From assembly GCF_001941445.1 (NCBI RefSeq), contig NZ_CP009245.1, positions 1,015,992 through 1,079,991 of the forward strand: DNA of 64,000 bases. Direction: 5' to 3'. Position 1 is the first letter of the stretch; every line of letters starts with the position of its first letter. Source of the stretch: Corynebacterium aquilae DSM 44791 (GTDB taxonomy: Bacteria; Actinomycetota; Actinomycetes; Mycobacteriales; Mycobacteriaceae). Both the position numbers and the translations under genes were made by a program. Below are positions 45,221 to 54,580 of the stretch, piece by piece. The notes beneath the pieces are model-generated. The model saw nothing but the letters and a program-made list of their open reading frames with translations. It was not told the DNA's origin and did no database searches.

Positions 45221-46726
45221 ATGACCCATCCCGTCACTGCGCTCGGCGTTCGCGCGCGCGACTACGGCTTCCGTCACTCCGGGCGCAAAGACCCGGCCAT
45301 TTCCCACATCAACCTCGATATCGCGCCTGGGGAGAGAGTGCTTCTGGTGGGGCCGTCAGGTGCTGGAAAATCCACATTGCTGGCTGCCTTGGGTGGCGTA
45401 CTTGGTTCCAGCGCGGAAGATGGGGAACACACGGGCACTTTGCAGGCGGGCAGCCCCGGTGAGGTGGGGATGGTGCTGCAAGATCCGGAGGCACAAACCA
45501 TCTACACCCGTGTCGGCGATGACGTTGCCTTCGGGTGCGAGAATCGGGGAATTCCGGCGGACGAGATTTGGCCGCGGGTGCGCCACGGCTTGGATGTCGT
45601 CGGCCTGGAGGTGCCGCTGTGGCACAACACCGCTGAGCTGTCTGGTGGACAAAAACAGCGGCTGGCGCTTGCTGGGGTGATCGCCATGGGGGCGGGCTTG
45701 ATTCTGTTGGATGAGCCCACCGCCAATCTTGACCCGGAGGGTGCCGTTGAGGTGGTGAAGGCCGTCGTCGATGCGGTCAACGATTCAGGGGCGACGCTGG
45801 TGGTGGTGGAGCACCGCTTGGAACTGTGGGTCGAACACGTCGATCGGATGATCGTCTTGGGCCATGGGGGCCGGATTGTGGCTGATGGACCGCCACAGGA
45901 GATTTTGGATAGTCATGGCGAGCAGCTGGCCACCCAAGGGGTGTGGGTGCCGGAGCAACGCCCCAGCATGCTGGAGGCGACCACGGCCGCCTCATCAGCT
46001 ACCCAGGCAGACAATGTGCGAGATGCGGCGGTGTGGACCGAGCAGCTGCAGTGCGGTTGGGATGCGCAAACTCCCACGGCGAGTCCACGCACTGTTTCTA
46101 TCCCGCTGGGGCAGACCACCGCGATCACAGGCGCAAATGGGGTGGGTAAGACCACTTTTGCGTTGACGATTGCAGGGCTTCTACAGCCTTTGAGTGGCAC
46201 TATGGGGGTGCATGAGTCGATCGCCCAGGGGTTGGCTGGGCGCCCTCATGATTGGTCGAGCACCCAATTGGCGAAAAGGATTTCCTACGTTTTTCAGGAC
46301 CCGGAAGCCCAGTTTGTTGCCAGCACTGTGCGTGATGAGTTGCTGATTACTGCGGCTGCGGTCTCCGACAGCGTGCCGGCGCGAGGTTCACTGCGCCGGA
46401 AAAGAACTGCCGACGTGCCGCAACACTTGCACGAGCGTGCCGATGAGCTGCTTGAGCGCCTCGGGTTGAGCCACCTGGCGCAGGCTAATCCTTTTAGTTT
46501 GTCCGGTGGGCAAAAGCGACGTTTGTCGGTGGCGACGGCGCTGGTGGCTTCTCCCAGTTTGGTGTTGTTGGATGAGCCCACTTTCGGCCAGGATCGCAAT
46601 ACGTTCTTCGAGTTGTTGGAGCTGATTAAACAGCTCAACGGCGCTGGGGTGACTGTTGCGGCCATTACCCACGATCCCACCTTCGTATCCCATGTCGCCG
46701 ACCATCACATTGAATTGGGAGCCTGA
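45221..46726 (+). CDS. ykoD: ECF transporter ATPase with two ABC domains
   Basis: 501 residues with two fused ATP-binding domains. First: GPSGAGKSTLLAALGG, LSGGQKQRLALAG, ILLDEPTANLDPEG. Second: GANGVGKTTFALTIAG, LSGGQKRRLSVA, VLLDEPTFGQD. This double ATPase powers the S and T components. The ATG at 45221 gives a normal N-terminus. It ends 4 bases before ykoC. Confidence 0.93.
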   Translation: MTHPVTALGVRARDYGFRHSGRKDPAISHINLDIAPGERVLLVGPSGAGKSTLLAALGGVLGSSAEDGEHTGTLQAGSPGEVGMVLQDPEAQTIYTRVGDDVAFGCENRGIPADEIWPRVRHGLDVVGLEVPLWHNTAELSGGQKQRLALAGVIAMGAGLILLDEPTANLDPEGAVEVVKAVVDAVNDSGATLVVVEHRLELWVEHVDRMIVLGHGGRIVADGPPQEILDSHGEQLATQGVWVPEQRPSMLEATTAASSATQADNVRDAAVWTEQLQCGWDAQTPTASPRTVSIPLGQTTAITGANGVGKTTFALTIAGLLQPLSGTMGVHESIAQGLAGRPHDWSSTQLAKRISYVFQDPEAQFVASTVRDELLITAAAVSDSVPARGSLRRKRTADVPQHLHERADELLERLGLSHLAQANPFSLSGGQKRRLSVATALVASPSLVLLDEPTFGQDRNTFFELLELIKQLNGAGVTVAAITHDPTFVSHVADHHIELGA

Positions 46727-46730
46727 CACC

Positions 46731-47567
46731 ATGAGCACCCCGCATTCTCCCGCTATCGCCTTTGACCCGGCTTATCCTTCCCGCCCGCCGCGCAGCCCGC
46801 AGGCCGGGGTGAACGTGATTGCCGGCACCAACCCGGTTGCCCGGATCCTGGCTGTGATGATTATCGGCACCCCGCTGTTGATCACCGTCGATATTGTTTC
46901 TGCTCTGGTGACGGTCGTTATCACCTGGCTGCTTGCGCCACTGTGCGGGGTGAGCTGGAAGAAGATGGCGACCGCGCTGATCCCGGTGTGGATCGCTGCC
47001 CCGCTGGCGGGCATCAGCATGTTGCTCTACGGTCAGCCTGGCGGGCAGGAGTACCTCACCCTGTGGCTGATCACGATTAGTGATAATTCCATCACCTTGG
47101 CGATCGCTATCATGTTGCGCATCCTGGCGATTGCGAGCCCGGTGGTCATTGCGGCTGCCGGGATGGATCCCACGGAGCTAGGTGATGCGTTGTCTCAGGT
47201 GGCGCACCTTCCCAGCCGATTTGTGATTGGCGCGATTGCAGGTGCGCGACTCGGGTCTTTGTTTAGGCGCGATTGGGCGCAGCTGGAACGCTCCCGCCGC
47301 AGCAGGGGGCTGGGCGATGAAACCACCCTGGCGCGGTTGTCTAATCAGACCTTTGCGTTGTTGGTGTTGGCGCTTCGGCGGGGCACGAAACTTGCCACCG
47401 CTATGGAAGCCCGCGGCTTTGGCGGGCCCACGCGCCGCACCTGGGCGCGACCCTCCCGCCTGCATCGCTGTGACCTGGTCCTGGTGTGCGCCTCTGTCCT
47501 CATTCCGACCGCGGCTTTGGGGCTGGCGATCATCACCGGCAGTTTCACCATCTTTGGTCTTTCCTAA
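46731..47567 (+). CDS. ykoC: ECF transporter T component
   Basis: 278 residues with five or six membrane helices (for example VARILAVMIIGTPLLITVDIVSALVTVVITWLL) and the coupling helices RLGSLFRRDWAQLERSRRSRGLG and KLATAMEARGFGG, which contain the two Ala-Arg-Gly-like motifs that touch the ATPases. GGGAG lies 13 bases before the ATG. It completes the YkoEDC thiamine-precursor importer. Confidence 0.92.
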   Translation: MSTPHSPAIAFDPAYPSRPPRSPQAGVNVIAGTNPVARILAVMIIGTPLLITVDIVSALVTVVITWLLAPLCGVSWKKMATALIPVWIAAPLAGISMLLYGQPGGQEYLTLWLITISDNSITLAIAIMLRILAIASPVVIAAAGMDPTELGDALSQVAHLPSRFVIGAIAGARLGSLFRRDWAQLERSRRSRGLGDETTLARLSNQTFALLVLALRRGTKLATAMEARGFGGPTRRTWARPSRLHRCDLVLVCASVLIPTAALGLAIITGSFTIFGLS

Positions 47568-47592
47568 TCCCTTAATCCGCAGGAGATCTCCC

Positions 47593-48516
47593 ATGACTTC
47601 CACAACAGACTCCTACCTTGAGCGCGCCCGCAGCGCCCACATCATCTTGATCGATGGGCCCAGTGGCTCCGGGAAAACCACCTTCGCCACCTATTTGTCC
47701 ACCGTGTTGGATCGCCCGTTGGTGCACTTGGACGACATCTATCCCGGGTGGGAGGGGTTGGCGGCGGCCGGCACCATCGTTGCCCGCGATGTGCTTGATC
47801 CGCACCGGCCGCACCTAACCCGGTGGGATTGGGCCAAAAACACCACTGGCGTCACCGAAACTCTCGACCACTCCCGCGGGTTGATCATTGAAGGTGCCGG
47901 CAGCATCACCAGTGACACGCTTGCCGCCGCACAAGCATTGGGCCCCACCTTGACCATCCTCATCGACGCCCCCGAGGCGGTGCGGAAAACCCGGGCGCTG
48001 GCCCGGGATGATTCATACGAGCCTTATTGGGACACCTGGGCGGCCCAAGAACGCCAACACTTCGCCAAGCACCCGGGTGCTGACATCACCTATCACCACA
48101 AGCAGTTGCCCCTGCTGGTGCTGTCCGCCATGATTATCAGCAACGATGAAGGCGAGATCCTTCACGTCCGGAAAACCGGCACCACCAGCTTCATCATGCC
48201 CGGCGGGAAACGCGAGCCAGGGGAGAGCCCGCAGGAGACCGCGCGTCGGGAAATCGCCGAAGAACTTGGCCTGGACACCGCCGGCGAAGCACTGGACTTT
48301 GTGGGCACTTTCTATGAAAAAGCCGCCAATGAGGCCAATACCGCGGTGGTGTGCGACGTGTTTCGGCTGTGCCGCAGCCACACTGAGCTGCCCGAGCCCC
48401 AAGCGGAAATCGCCGAGGTGCGTTTCCTTTCCCCCGACAGCTCCTTGAGCACCATCGCGCCCCTATCCAGGCGCGTGTTTGCGCATCTGCGCGACAGCAT
48501 TACCGGCAACCACTAA
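47593..48516 (+). CDS. P-loop kinase-Nudix hydrolase fusion in the thiamine operon
   Basis: 307 residues. Residues 1-165 are a small P-loop kinase: GPSGSGKTTFATYL (22-35), VHLDDIYPGWEG, WDWAKN and LIIEGAGS, as in uridine or nucleoside kinases. Residues 175-305 are a Nudix hydrolase whose box GGKREPGESPQETARREIAE (204-223), followed by ELG, satisfies GX5EX7REUXEEXGU. AGGAGA precedes the ATG and only 25 bases separate it from ykoC, so it belongs to the riboswitch-controlled transcript. It may phosphorylate an imported pyrimidine or thiazole and hydrolyse a damaged or excess diphosphate, but the substrate of neither domain is known. Confidence 0.85.
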   Translation: MTSTTDSYLERARSAHIILIDGPSGSGKTTFATYLSTVLDRPLVHLDDIYPGWEGLAAAGTIVARDVLDPHRPHLTRWDWAKNTTGVTETLDHSRGLIIEGAGSITSDTLAAAQALGPTLTILIDAPEAVRKTRALARDDSYEPYWDTWAAQERQHFAKHPGADITYHHKQLPLLVLSAMIISNDEGEILHVRKTGTTSFIMPGGKREPGESPQETARREIAEELGLDTAGEALDFVGTFYEKAANEANTAVVCDVFRLCRSHTELPEPQAEIAEVRFLSPDSSLSTIAPLSRRVFAHLRDSITGNH

Positions 48517-48533
48517 CCTCCGGGCTTCAAGCT

Positions 48534-48569
48534 AAAACCCCGCCGGCACACCACAAGGTGCCGGCGGGG
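48534..48569 (-). terminator. Intrinsic terminator of the protease gene
   Basis: CCCCGCCGGCAC (the C of 48538 onward, to 48549) pairs with GTGCCGGCGGGG (48558-48569). On the minus strand TTTT follows. It may also stop the converging kinase-Nudix transcript. Confidence 0.82.
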
Positions 48570-48584
48570 CAATGCTGCCTGGCT

Positions 48585-49373
48585 CTAGCTGGAGCCGAAG
48601 CTAGAAGTATTCGCGGCTGCCACATCGGGCGACACCGGGGGTTGTGGCACTCCGAACGCCGGGGCCACGACAATGCCTGTGTGTCGGGAAATCCACTCCA
48701 GGTGCTCGGCCACCGGAACATAGAATGCGCGGGTGCCGGCCACCGGCAAAGGGGCTGCGGTGTTAGCCATGCTGGCCACCGCCACCACCTCATCACCCAT
48801 CAACAGCGGGCCACCCGAATCGCCCTTGGTGAGCCGACCGCCGTGGGTTGCCACATCCAGATAGGCGGAGCCGGGCGGCGAGATCATGTTCTCGCCGGCC
48901 AAAAACCGGTGGCCTACCGTGCCGGGGGTCTGCTTGGCGACCAATAGCGAGGAACCCCAGCCGGCGATTGTTCCCTGCTGGCCGGGCTGCAGGTGCCCGC
49001 GGCCTAACACTGCGGGTCGGGCATCAACTGGGGCGTCCAGGCGCACCAGCGCCAAGTCCGCGTAGGGGCTCATGATGACGTCGGTGGCGCGCCGGGCGTG
49101 CCCGCCGATGCCGGCGCCCACAGAGATCGCATTACCGGCGCCTTCGCCAACACAGTGGCGGGCGGTGAGAATCCATTCGGGGGCAATCAGGGTGCCGGTG
49201 CAGCTGGCATTACCTAGTTTTAGCGAGGCGACCGCCGACTGGGCCACGCCTGCGGTCACCGGTCCCGCCAAAATCAGCGCGTCGGCGGGCGGTGCAGCAC
49301 TAAGGGCGGAAATGGCTAGCATCCCGGCGCCCATGAGGCCGGCCAGTGTGGTGGAGCGTGTGCGGTGGGCCAT
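48585..49373 (-). CDS. Secreted trypsin-like serine protease
   Basis: 262 residues with a cleavable signal peptide (AGLMGAGMLAISALSAAPPADA). Chymotrypsin-fold triad: His in WILTARHCVG, Asp in YADLALVRLDAP, Ser in TKGDSGGPLL. One disulfide, Cys of ASCTGT with Cys of RHC, is likely. The mature enzyme would cleave proteins outside the membrane; substrate unknown. It follows the ArsC-like gene by 3 bases on the same strand and is probably co-transcribed with it. Confidence 0.9.
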   Translation of the reverse strand: MAHRTRSTTLAGLMGAGMLAISALSAAPPADALILAGPVTAGVAQSAVASLKLGNASCTGTLIAPEWILTARHCVGEGAGNAISVGAGIGGHARRATDVIMSPYADLALVRLDAPVDARPAVLGRGHLQPGQQGTIAGWGSSLLVAKQTPGTVGHRFLAGENMISPPGSAYLDVATHGGRLTKGDSGGPLLMGDEVVAVASMANTAAPLPVAGTRAFYVPVAEHLEWISRHTGIVVAPAFGVPQPPVSPDVAAANTSSFGSS

Positions 49374-49376
49374 GGC

Positions 49377-49742
49377 TTAGTGAGCGCTTTCGATCAGTTC
49401 GGCAACGGTGCTGGTGGGGCGGCCCAACACGGTCGCGCCGTCGGGCTGTCGGATCACAATGGGGCGGTTGATCAGTTTCGGGAAACGCACCATGGCCGCG
49501 ATGATCTCGGCATCGGTGCAATCCCGATGAAGGCCTGCTTCGTGGTATTCGGCTTCGCCATCGCGCAACAACTGCGCGGGGCTGAGCCCCGAATTGGCGC
49601 AGATGGTTTGCAGTTCTTCCGCGCTCGGCGGGGTGTTGAGGTAGGCGACTACTTCTACGGGGTAGCCGGAATGTTCGAGAAGTGCCAGGGCCGCGCGGGA
49701 TTTGCTGCAGCGGGGGTTGTGGAGGATGGTGAAGCTCGTCAT
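49377..49742 (-). CDS. ArsC/Spx-family arsenate reductase-like protein
   Basis: 121 residues, thioredoxin-like fold. The catalytic Cys is in HNPRCSKSRAAL, followed by LEHSGYPVEVVAYLNTPPSAEEL and the conserved Arg-Pro of LINRPIVIRQPDGATVLGRP. This is the glutaredoxin-coupled arsenate reductase group, but without an ars operon nearby it may reduce another substrate or serve in redox control. The ATG at 49742 is chosen because the family begins three or four residues before the first strand. Confidence 0.85.
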   Translation of the reverse strand: MTSFTILHNPRCSKSRAALALLEHSGYPVEVVAYLNTPPSAEELQTICANSGLSPAQLLRDGEAEYHEAGLHRDCTDAEIIAAMVRFPKLINRPIVIRQPDGATVLGRPTSTVAELIESAH

Positions 49743-49785
49743 GGGTGCCAACCTTAGCCGGTAGGGGAGTGAAGCTGATGGGCAA

Positions 49786-49827
49786 CACCCCGCCGACAAA
49801 GCGTGGAAAACGTTTTGTGGCGGGGTG
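49786..49827 (-). terminator. Probable terminator of the DUF402 gene
   Basis: CACCCCGCC (49786-49794) pairs with GGCGGGGTG (49819-49827); ACAAA and TTTTGT extend the stem. On the minus strand only GTTG follows, so the T tract is poor. Confidence 0.6.
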
Positions 49828-49849
49828 AAAAGGAAAAGGTGCGTTGCGA

Positions 49850-50383
49850 CTAGCCGGCGGGGGCCAATTCGACGTTGTCTGCCCAGGTCAACTCGATGCC
49901 GATGGATTTCAGCCAGGCCATCGGGTCGTCGCCGTTGCGGGTGATGCCGTCGACGGCGGTGAGGGTGGTTTCGATGGCGCGTTCTGCCTCATCGGCGGTG
50001 ATCAGCCCGGCGGAGGTGGCGGCGGCCAGCTCGTCGATGTCATCCACATCGACGGGGTTGCCGACGGTGGACAAAAGATCGACGTAGAGATCCCGGGTGG
50101 ACCACACGTCCCCATCGACGGTGATGTCGGCGATGTCGAAGTAGAAGTCTTCGGTGCGATCGTGTCCGGGGCGGTAGTGGAAGATGTTGGCGCGCAGTCC
50201 CAGCTGTGGGATCAGCCAGCTTTCCAGGTAGCCGAAGTCCGGGTGGTCGGCGCCGCGGGCCATGTAGAGGCCGAAGTCGGTGACCTGGTAGGTGTCGACG
50301 TCGCGGAGGAAACCTTTGGGGTCGGTGTTGGTCAGTTCCTTGACGGAAAACGTCTCGGCCTTGACGGGGTGCAGATCAGCCAT
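49850..50383 (-). CDS. DUF402 domain protein
   Basis: 177 residues. VDTYQVTDFGLYMARGADHPDFGYLESWLIPQLGLRANIFHYRPG, then DFYFDIADITVDGDVWSTRDLYVDLLS is the DUF402 pattern, a beta-barrel fold with Asp/Glu residues that in related proteins bind metal and hydrolyse nucleoside diphosphates. AGGTG precedes the ATG at 50383. It follows the secreted protein gene by 5 bases, so both lie in one operon. Its substrate here is unknown. Confidence 0.82.
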   Translation of the reverse strand: MADLHPVKAETFSVKELTNTDPKGFLRDVDTYQVTDFGLYMARGADHPDFGYLESWLIPQLGLRANIFHYRPGHDRTEDFYFDIADITVDGDVWSTRDLYVDLLSTVGNPVDVDDIDELAAATSAGLITADEAERAIETTLTAVDGITRNGDDPMAWLKSIGIELTWADNVELAPAG

Positions 50384-50388
50384 TGTTG

Positions 50389-51075
50389 TTATTTCACCTC
50401 AACGATTCCGCTGGTGGGGAGGAACTCACAGTTGGCGGTGCCGGTGTCGGTGGTGGTGGTCACGCCGCCGGAGAGCACGGCGATGATGGTTCCACGACCG
50501 GTGTGGGCGGTGCCTGCGACGGTGGTCGGGCCGTCCGGGTTGATGCCGGTGTAGCCGAGCTGGGTCACGCCGGTGCGCCCGGTGGTGATGTTGACCCAGT
50601 TGACACGCATGGCGGTGGTTTGGTGCTCGGCGATCTTGTCGGTGCCGAGCGCTGTGAAAACAAAGGCGGCGTGTTCTGCCTCGACGCCGGGAAGCGGCAG
50701 CGCGGCGGGGCCGGCCACGGCGAAAGCGGTGCCGGTGGCGTTGGAGGTGCCCCCGATGCAGTTGCCGGCGACGGTGGGCCAGCCGAACTGGGCGATCACC
50801 GGCGCTTTGTCGGGATCCGGGATATCTACGCCGGGTTCGCCGTCGCCGCGGAAGAAGCCGACGGCTTTGAGCAGGGCCTGCTTGATGTTGTCCGGCAGGG
50901 GCTGAGCATTGGCGAAGTCTTCCGCCTGCTGCAGGATGGACGGGGCGGGGCGCCCGAGCGGATCGAGCAGATCGCTGCTGGCGGCCTGCGCGGTGGCAGG
51001 AGAGAAGGAGAAGATGCACGCGGTAGCGGCCGTGGCAAGGATGGCTGCCAGGCGGGTGGTGCGCTGTTTAGTCAC
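50389..51075 (-). CDS. Secreted protein of unknown function
   Basis: 228 residues from a GTG at 51075. The signal peptide (RLAAILATAATACIFSFSPATAQA) ends at an AQA-A cleavage site. The mature protein begins SSDLLDPLGRPAPSILQQ and has a beta-rich domain with FGWPTVAGNCIGGTSNATGTAFAVAGPA and two Cys that may be paired with the Cys near the end (ANCEFLP). It is conserved-looking but I do not recognise a family. It is encoded ahead of the DUF402 gene in one transcript. Confidence 0.7.
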   Translation of the reverse strand: MTKQRTTRLAAILATAATACIFSFSPATAQAASSDLLDPLGRPAPSILQQAEDFANAQPLPDNIKQALLKAVGFFRGDGEPGVDIPDPDKAPVIAQFGWPTVAGNCIGGTSNATGTAFAVAGPAALPLPGVEAEHAAFVFTALGTDKIAEHQTTAMRVNWVNITTGRTGVTQLGYTGINPDGPTTVAGTAHTGRGTIIAVLSGGVTTTTDTGTANCEFLPTSGIVEVK

Positions 51076-52191
51076 GTGGTGGGCTTCGCTTTTCTCGGTC
51101 GGGGGCGGTGTCTTTAAGAGCAAACTTCACAGAAGTTCACAGTAAGAACACAGTTAACTCGTGCAACTTTAATCACATGCAGTCACATGAGCAACAGTTG
51201 CTAGTGAATTTCACAGGTGTTATTTCCGGCGGCTGCCGGTTATAAACCCAGCGCCGTGGCGCGGGGGAAGCTTCTTTTCCTTCAGCGGCCGCAGCAGGCG
51301 CACGCGGTGTTGTGGGCCTTCGATGTGGCCGAAGAAGGAAAGTGAAACGCAGGTACTCATGCACGCCACCTACTGCAAAGCGGGCGACGGGTTCGCTCAC
51401 GAGCGCGTGTCACTACTCACGTCGCTGCACCTGGCGCGAGCGTTACACAATCGTGATAATTCCTCGAAAAAATTCTCCGCCCGGCCTGAAAATTGCCTAG
51501 ATGGCACCGCTAATGCGCCACGATATGCGCGAAAACGACAGGTCAGGGCAGTGTGGCTCGCAGGCGTTGGGTGAACGTTCCGCAGTGAGTTACATCGTCC
51601 GGCTTGGGCGTGAAAGCGAAAAGATGCCGGTGGTGGGGAGTGGGTATCTGGCGGACCTGGCGCGGGTGGGTGCGGGATGACAGTGGCGTTGCTGTGGCCT
51701 CAATGACGGGGATAGGCAAAAAGGGAGTACGCTGTGTGAAGGGCCTGTGTGTCTTGATGAAAACACGACCGCAACGCTTCGCGAATCAACAATGGGTGTT
51801 TTGCGAGCAGGTGGTGCTGTTAAAGGCACGGCTTAACTGGCCCTACGTCTTGCTGCCGAACGCGACAGGATGCGTCTTCGAGGCGCACTGACCGCCGCTT
51901 GGTAGCGGCGTTGGTGAGACCCCGCGCGAAAAAACGCGGGTGCAGCTCGCTCCCATTGATTATTTGTTTTTGTCCACCACGGATGTCGCGCATGAAGCGC
52001 CAGGCATCGTTGTCGTGGTGGCTCATGTGTGCTTGGCCCCGTGTGGGAAAGCGCCATGAACCAACTTCATACGGCCCCCGCCGCTTAATTTAAGGCACTG
52101 CGTTCGATGTGGACGACGTTCGATGTGGACGACAAAGTGTCGGCGTGAAAAACCCAGGGGGTCTAACAAAATCCAGGAGATTGAAACCCCC
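51076..52191. other. 1.1 kb without a supported gene, upstream of typA
   Basis: Several short frames are open on both strands, but none has a proper start, coding-like composition or a recognisable product. Two short stems lie together near 51891-51933: GCCGC/GCGGC and CCCGCG/CGCGGG around an A-rich loop. AT-rich patches occur at 51430-51480 and 51950-51975. A 16-base tandem duplication stands just before typA. It may be a decayed gene, an old insertion or an untranslated RNA; nothing decides between them. Confidence 0.45.
52102..52133 (+). repeat. 16-bp tandem duplication before typA
   Basis: GTTCGATGTGGACGAC occurs at 52102-52117 and again, unchanged, at 52118-52133. The typA start lies 58 bases downstream, so the duplication falls in the promoter or leader. 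Confidence 0.9.
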
Positions 52192-54102
52192 GTGACCCAA
52201 ACCGAGTTCCGTAACGTCGCCATCGTCGCGCACGTTGACCATGGCAAAACCACCCTTGTTGACGCGATGCTGCGCCAGTCTGGCGCCTTTGATGCGCACG
52301 CTGAGTTGGTCGATAGGGTCATGGACTCCGGCGACCTGGAAAAGGAAAAGGGCATCACCATCCTGGCGAAGAACACTGCGATTCGTCGTCAGGGTGCCGG
52401 CAAGGATGGCCAGGACCTCATTATTAACGTCATCGACACCCCCGGCCACGCCGACTTCGGTGGCGAGGTGGAGCGCGCACTGTCCATGGTTGACGGTGTG
52501 GTGCTGCTGATTGATGCTTCCGAAGGTCCGCTGCCCCAGACCCGCTTCGTGCTGGGCAAGGCTCTGGCCGCGAAAATGCCGGTCATCATCGTGGTCAACA
52601 AGACCGACCGCCCCGATGCCCGTATCGATGAGGTTGTCGAGGAAGCACACGACCTGCTGCTCGAGCTGGCCTCCACCCTGGAAGATCCCGAGGCTGCTGA
52701 GGCCGCCGAGGGTCTGCTGGATCTGCCCGTGCTGTACGCCTCCGGCCGTGAAGGCAAGGCGTCGACCACCAACCCGGGCAACGGCAACGTGCCTGAGGCT
52801 GCGGACCTGCAGGAACTGTTCGACGTGCTCTACGAGACCCTGCCCGAGCCGACCGCCCAGCTGGACGCTCCGCTGCAGGCACACGTCACCAACCTGGACT
52901 CCTCCTCCTTCCTGGGCCGTATCGGCCTGGTGCGCGTGCACGCCGGCACCTTGAAGAAGGGGCAGCAGGTGGCCTGGATTCACTACGACTCCGAAGGTAA
53001 CCAGCACACCAAGACCGCGAAGATCGCGGAGCTTTTGCGCACCGTCGGTGTGACCCGTGTGCCCACCGATGAGGTCATCGCCGGCGATATCGCCGCGATC
53101 TCCGGCATCGAGGAAATCATGATCGGCGACACCCTCGCCGATCTGGAAAACCCCATCGCTTTGCCGCGTATCACCGTCGATGAGCCGGCGATCTCCATGA
53201 CCATCGGTGTGAACACCTCCCCGCTGGCCGGTCGCGGTGGCGGCGACAAGCTGACCGCCCGCGTGGTCAAGTCCCGCCTGGACCAGGAGCTCATCGGTAA
53301 CGTCTCCATCAAGGTGCTGCCCACCGAGCGTCCCGACGCCTGGGAAGTCCAGGGCCGTGGCGAGATGGCCCTGTCCATTCTCGTGGAGACCATGCGTCGC
53401 GAAGGCTTCGAATTGACCGTCGGTAAGCCGCAGGTGGTGCCGCGCACCATCGACGGCAAGTTGTACGAGCCCTATGAGCACATGGTCATCGACGTGCCCA
53501 GCGAATACCAGGGCAACGTCACCCAGCTGATGGCCGCCCGCAAGGGCCAGATGGTGCACATGGATAACACCGGTTCTGACTGGGTGCGCATGGAATACAA
53601 GGTTCCGGCCCGTGGCCTGATCGGCTTCCGCACCACCTTCATGACCGAAACCCGCGGCACCGGTATCGCAAACCACTACTCCGAGGGCTACGAGCCGTGG
53701 GCCGGCGAGATCAAGGATCGCGCCACCGGCTCCCTGGTGGCTGACCGCTCCGGCCAGATCACCGCCTACGCCCTGCAGCAGCTCGCTGATCGTGGTTCCT
53801 TCTTCGTCGAGCCCGGCACCGAAGCCTATGAGGGCATGGTCGTCGGCGCGAACAACCGCGACGAAGACATGGACATCAACATCACCCGTGAGAAGAAGCT
53901 CACCAACATGCGCTCCGCCACCGCGGACGCCACGGTGACCCTCGCCAAGGCCCGCAACCTCTCCCTGGAAGAAGCCATGGAGTTCTGTGGCCAGGACGAG
54001 TGCGTGGAGGTCACCCCGGAGACCATCCGCGTGCGCAAGGTGATCCTCAATGCCACCGAGCGTGGCCGCGCCCGCGCCCGCGAGAAGCAGCGCAACAAGT
54101 AA
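52192..54102 (+). CDS. typA: Ribosome-binding GTPase TypA/BipA
   Basis: 636 residues from a GTG at 52192 with AGGAGA ahead. Translation-factor GTPase motifs: [24 protein letters not shown] (switch 1), [14 protein letters not shown] and NKTDRPDAR. Domains II, III, V and the TypA-specific C-terminus follow ([56 protein letters not shown]). It acts in ribosome assembly and stress or cold adaptation. In mycobacteria typA is followed by lpqW; here a peptide transporter lies between. Confidence 0.97.
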   Translation: MTQTEFRNVAIVAHVDHGKTTLVDAMLRQSGAFDAHAELVDRVMDSGDLEKEKGITILAKNTAIRRQGAGKDGQDLIINVIDTPGHADFGGEVERALSMVDGVVLLIDASEGPLPQTRFVLGKALAAKMPVIIVVNKTDRPDARIDEVVEEAHDLLLELASTLEDPEAAEAAEGLLDLPVLYASGREGKASTTNPGNGNVPEAADLQELFDVLYETLPEPTAQLDAPLQAHVTNLDSSSFLGRIGLVRVHAGTLKKGQQVAWIHYDSEGNQHTKTAKIAELLRTVGVTRVPTDEVIAGDIAAISGIEEIMIGDTLADLENPIALPRITVDEPAISMTIGVNTSPLAGRGGGDKLTARVVKSRLDQELIGNVSIKVLPTERPDAWEVQGRGEMALSILVETMRREGFELTVGKPQVVPRTIDGKLYEPYEHMVIDVPSEYQGNVTQLMAARKGQMVHMDNTGSDWVRMEYKVPARGLIGFRTTFMTETRGTGIANHYSEGYEPWAGEIKDRATGSLVADRSGQITAYALQQLADRGSFFVEPGTEAYEGMVVGANNRDEDMDINITREKKLTNMRSATADATVTLAKARNLSLEEAMEFCGQDECVEVTPETIRVRKVILNATERGRARAREKQRNK

Positions 54103-54163
54103 CCCCCGCAGTTCACGCCCGTGCCACCGTTAAATAGTGGCACGCGGTGCGTGACCCCGGCAG

Positions 54164-54216
54164 CCCCGGCACCCGCCCCACAAGAAACTGTGGGTGAGTG
54201 CCGGGGTTGTGTGTTT
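54164..54216 (+). terminator. Intrinsic terminator of typA
   Basis: CCCCGGCAC (54164-54172) pairs with GTGCCGGGG (54198-54206) and an inner CCCCACA/TGTGGG stem, followed by TTGTGTGTTTT. A second small stem, GTGCCAC/GTGGCAC, lies just before it. Confidence 0.8.
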
Positions 54217-54490
54217 TCATCACCAAGATTCATGGCAAAACATGCATAAGTTTTTGAGGATTATTGGGGATGGGTTTCTGCAGCGTACGCCCGCGGGGGT
54301 GGGGGAGTGTCCGCAATTTGTGGATAGCATGCAATTCACGGTATTTTTTTCATCACCTGCATCTTTGTCATCTTTCGCAGTGGTGACTTTCGGCGGTGTC
54401 CTGCGGTTTTTCCGCGGGGAGGCTTAGGTGATGGGGGTGATGGATCGTTGCCGAACATAACAATTTGGTAACTCACATCACCAAAACGCA

Positions 54491-54518
54491 TTCACGTCGC
54501 CTCAATCACACCTATATT
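54491..54518 (+). promoter_or_regulatory. Promoter of the peptide transporter operon
   Basis: TTCACG at 54491-54496 and TATATT at 54513-54518 are spaced by 16 bases and lie 63 bases before the first gene. The rest of the 54217-54580 gap shows no gene. Confidence 0.5.
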
Positions 54519-54580
54519 GATGGTCACTTGCCCGGCTCACACGTCCCGGGTGCCCATCCCATACAGGAGGACAAGAAAAC

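Noticed and set aside
51323..51574. Small + strand frame of 83 codons
   Set aside because: No ribosome binding site, mixed composition, no recognisable product.
51820..52057. Minus-strand frames as a transposase remnant before typA
   Set aside because: No DDE or other transposase motif, no terminal inverted repeats and no target duplication were found.
52090..53676. A 528-codon minus-strand frame opposite typA, and similar frames opposite glpX (21297-22619), xseA (23918-24970) and the SBP (54524-55849)
   Set aside because: Shadows caused by strong third-position bias of the real genes; products are Gly/Val/His-rich without any family motif.
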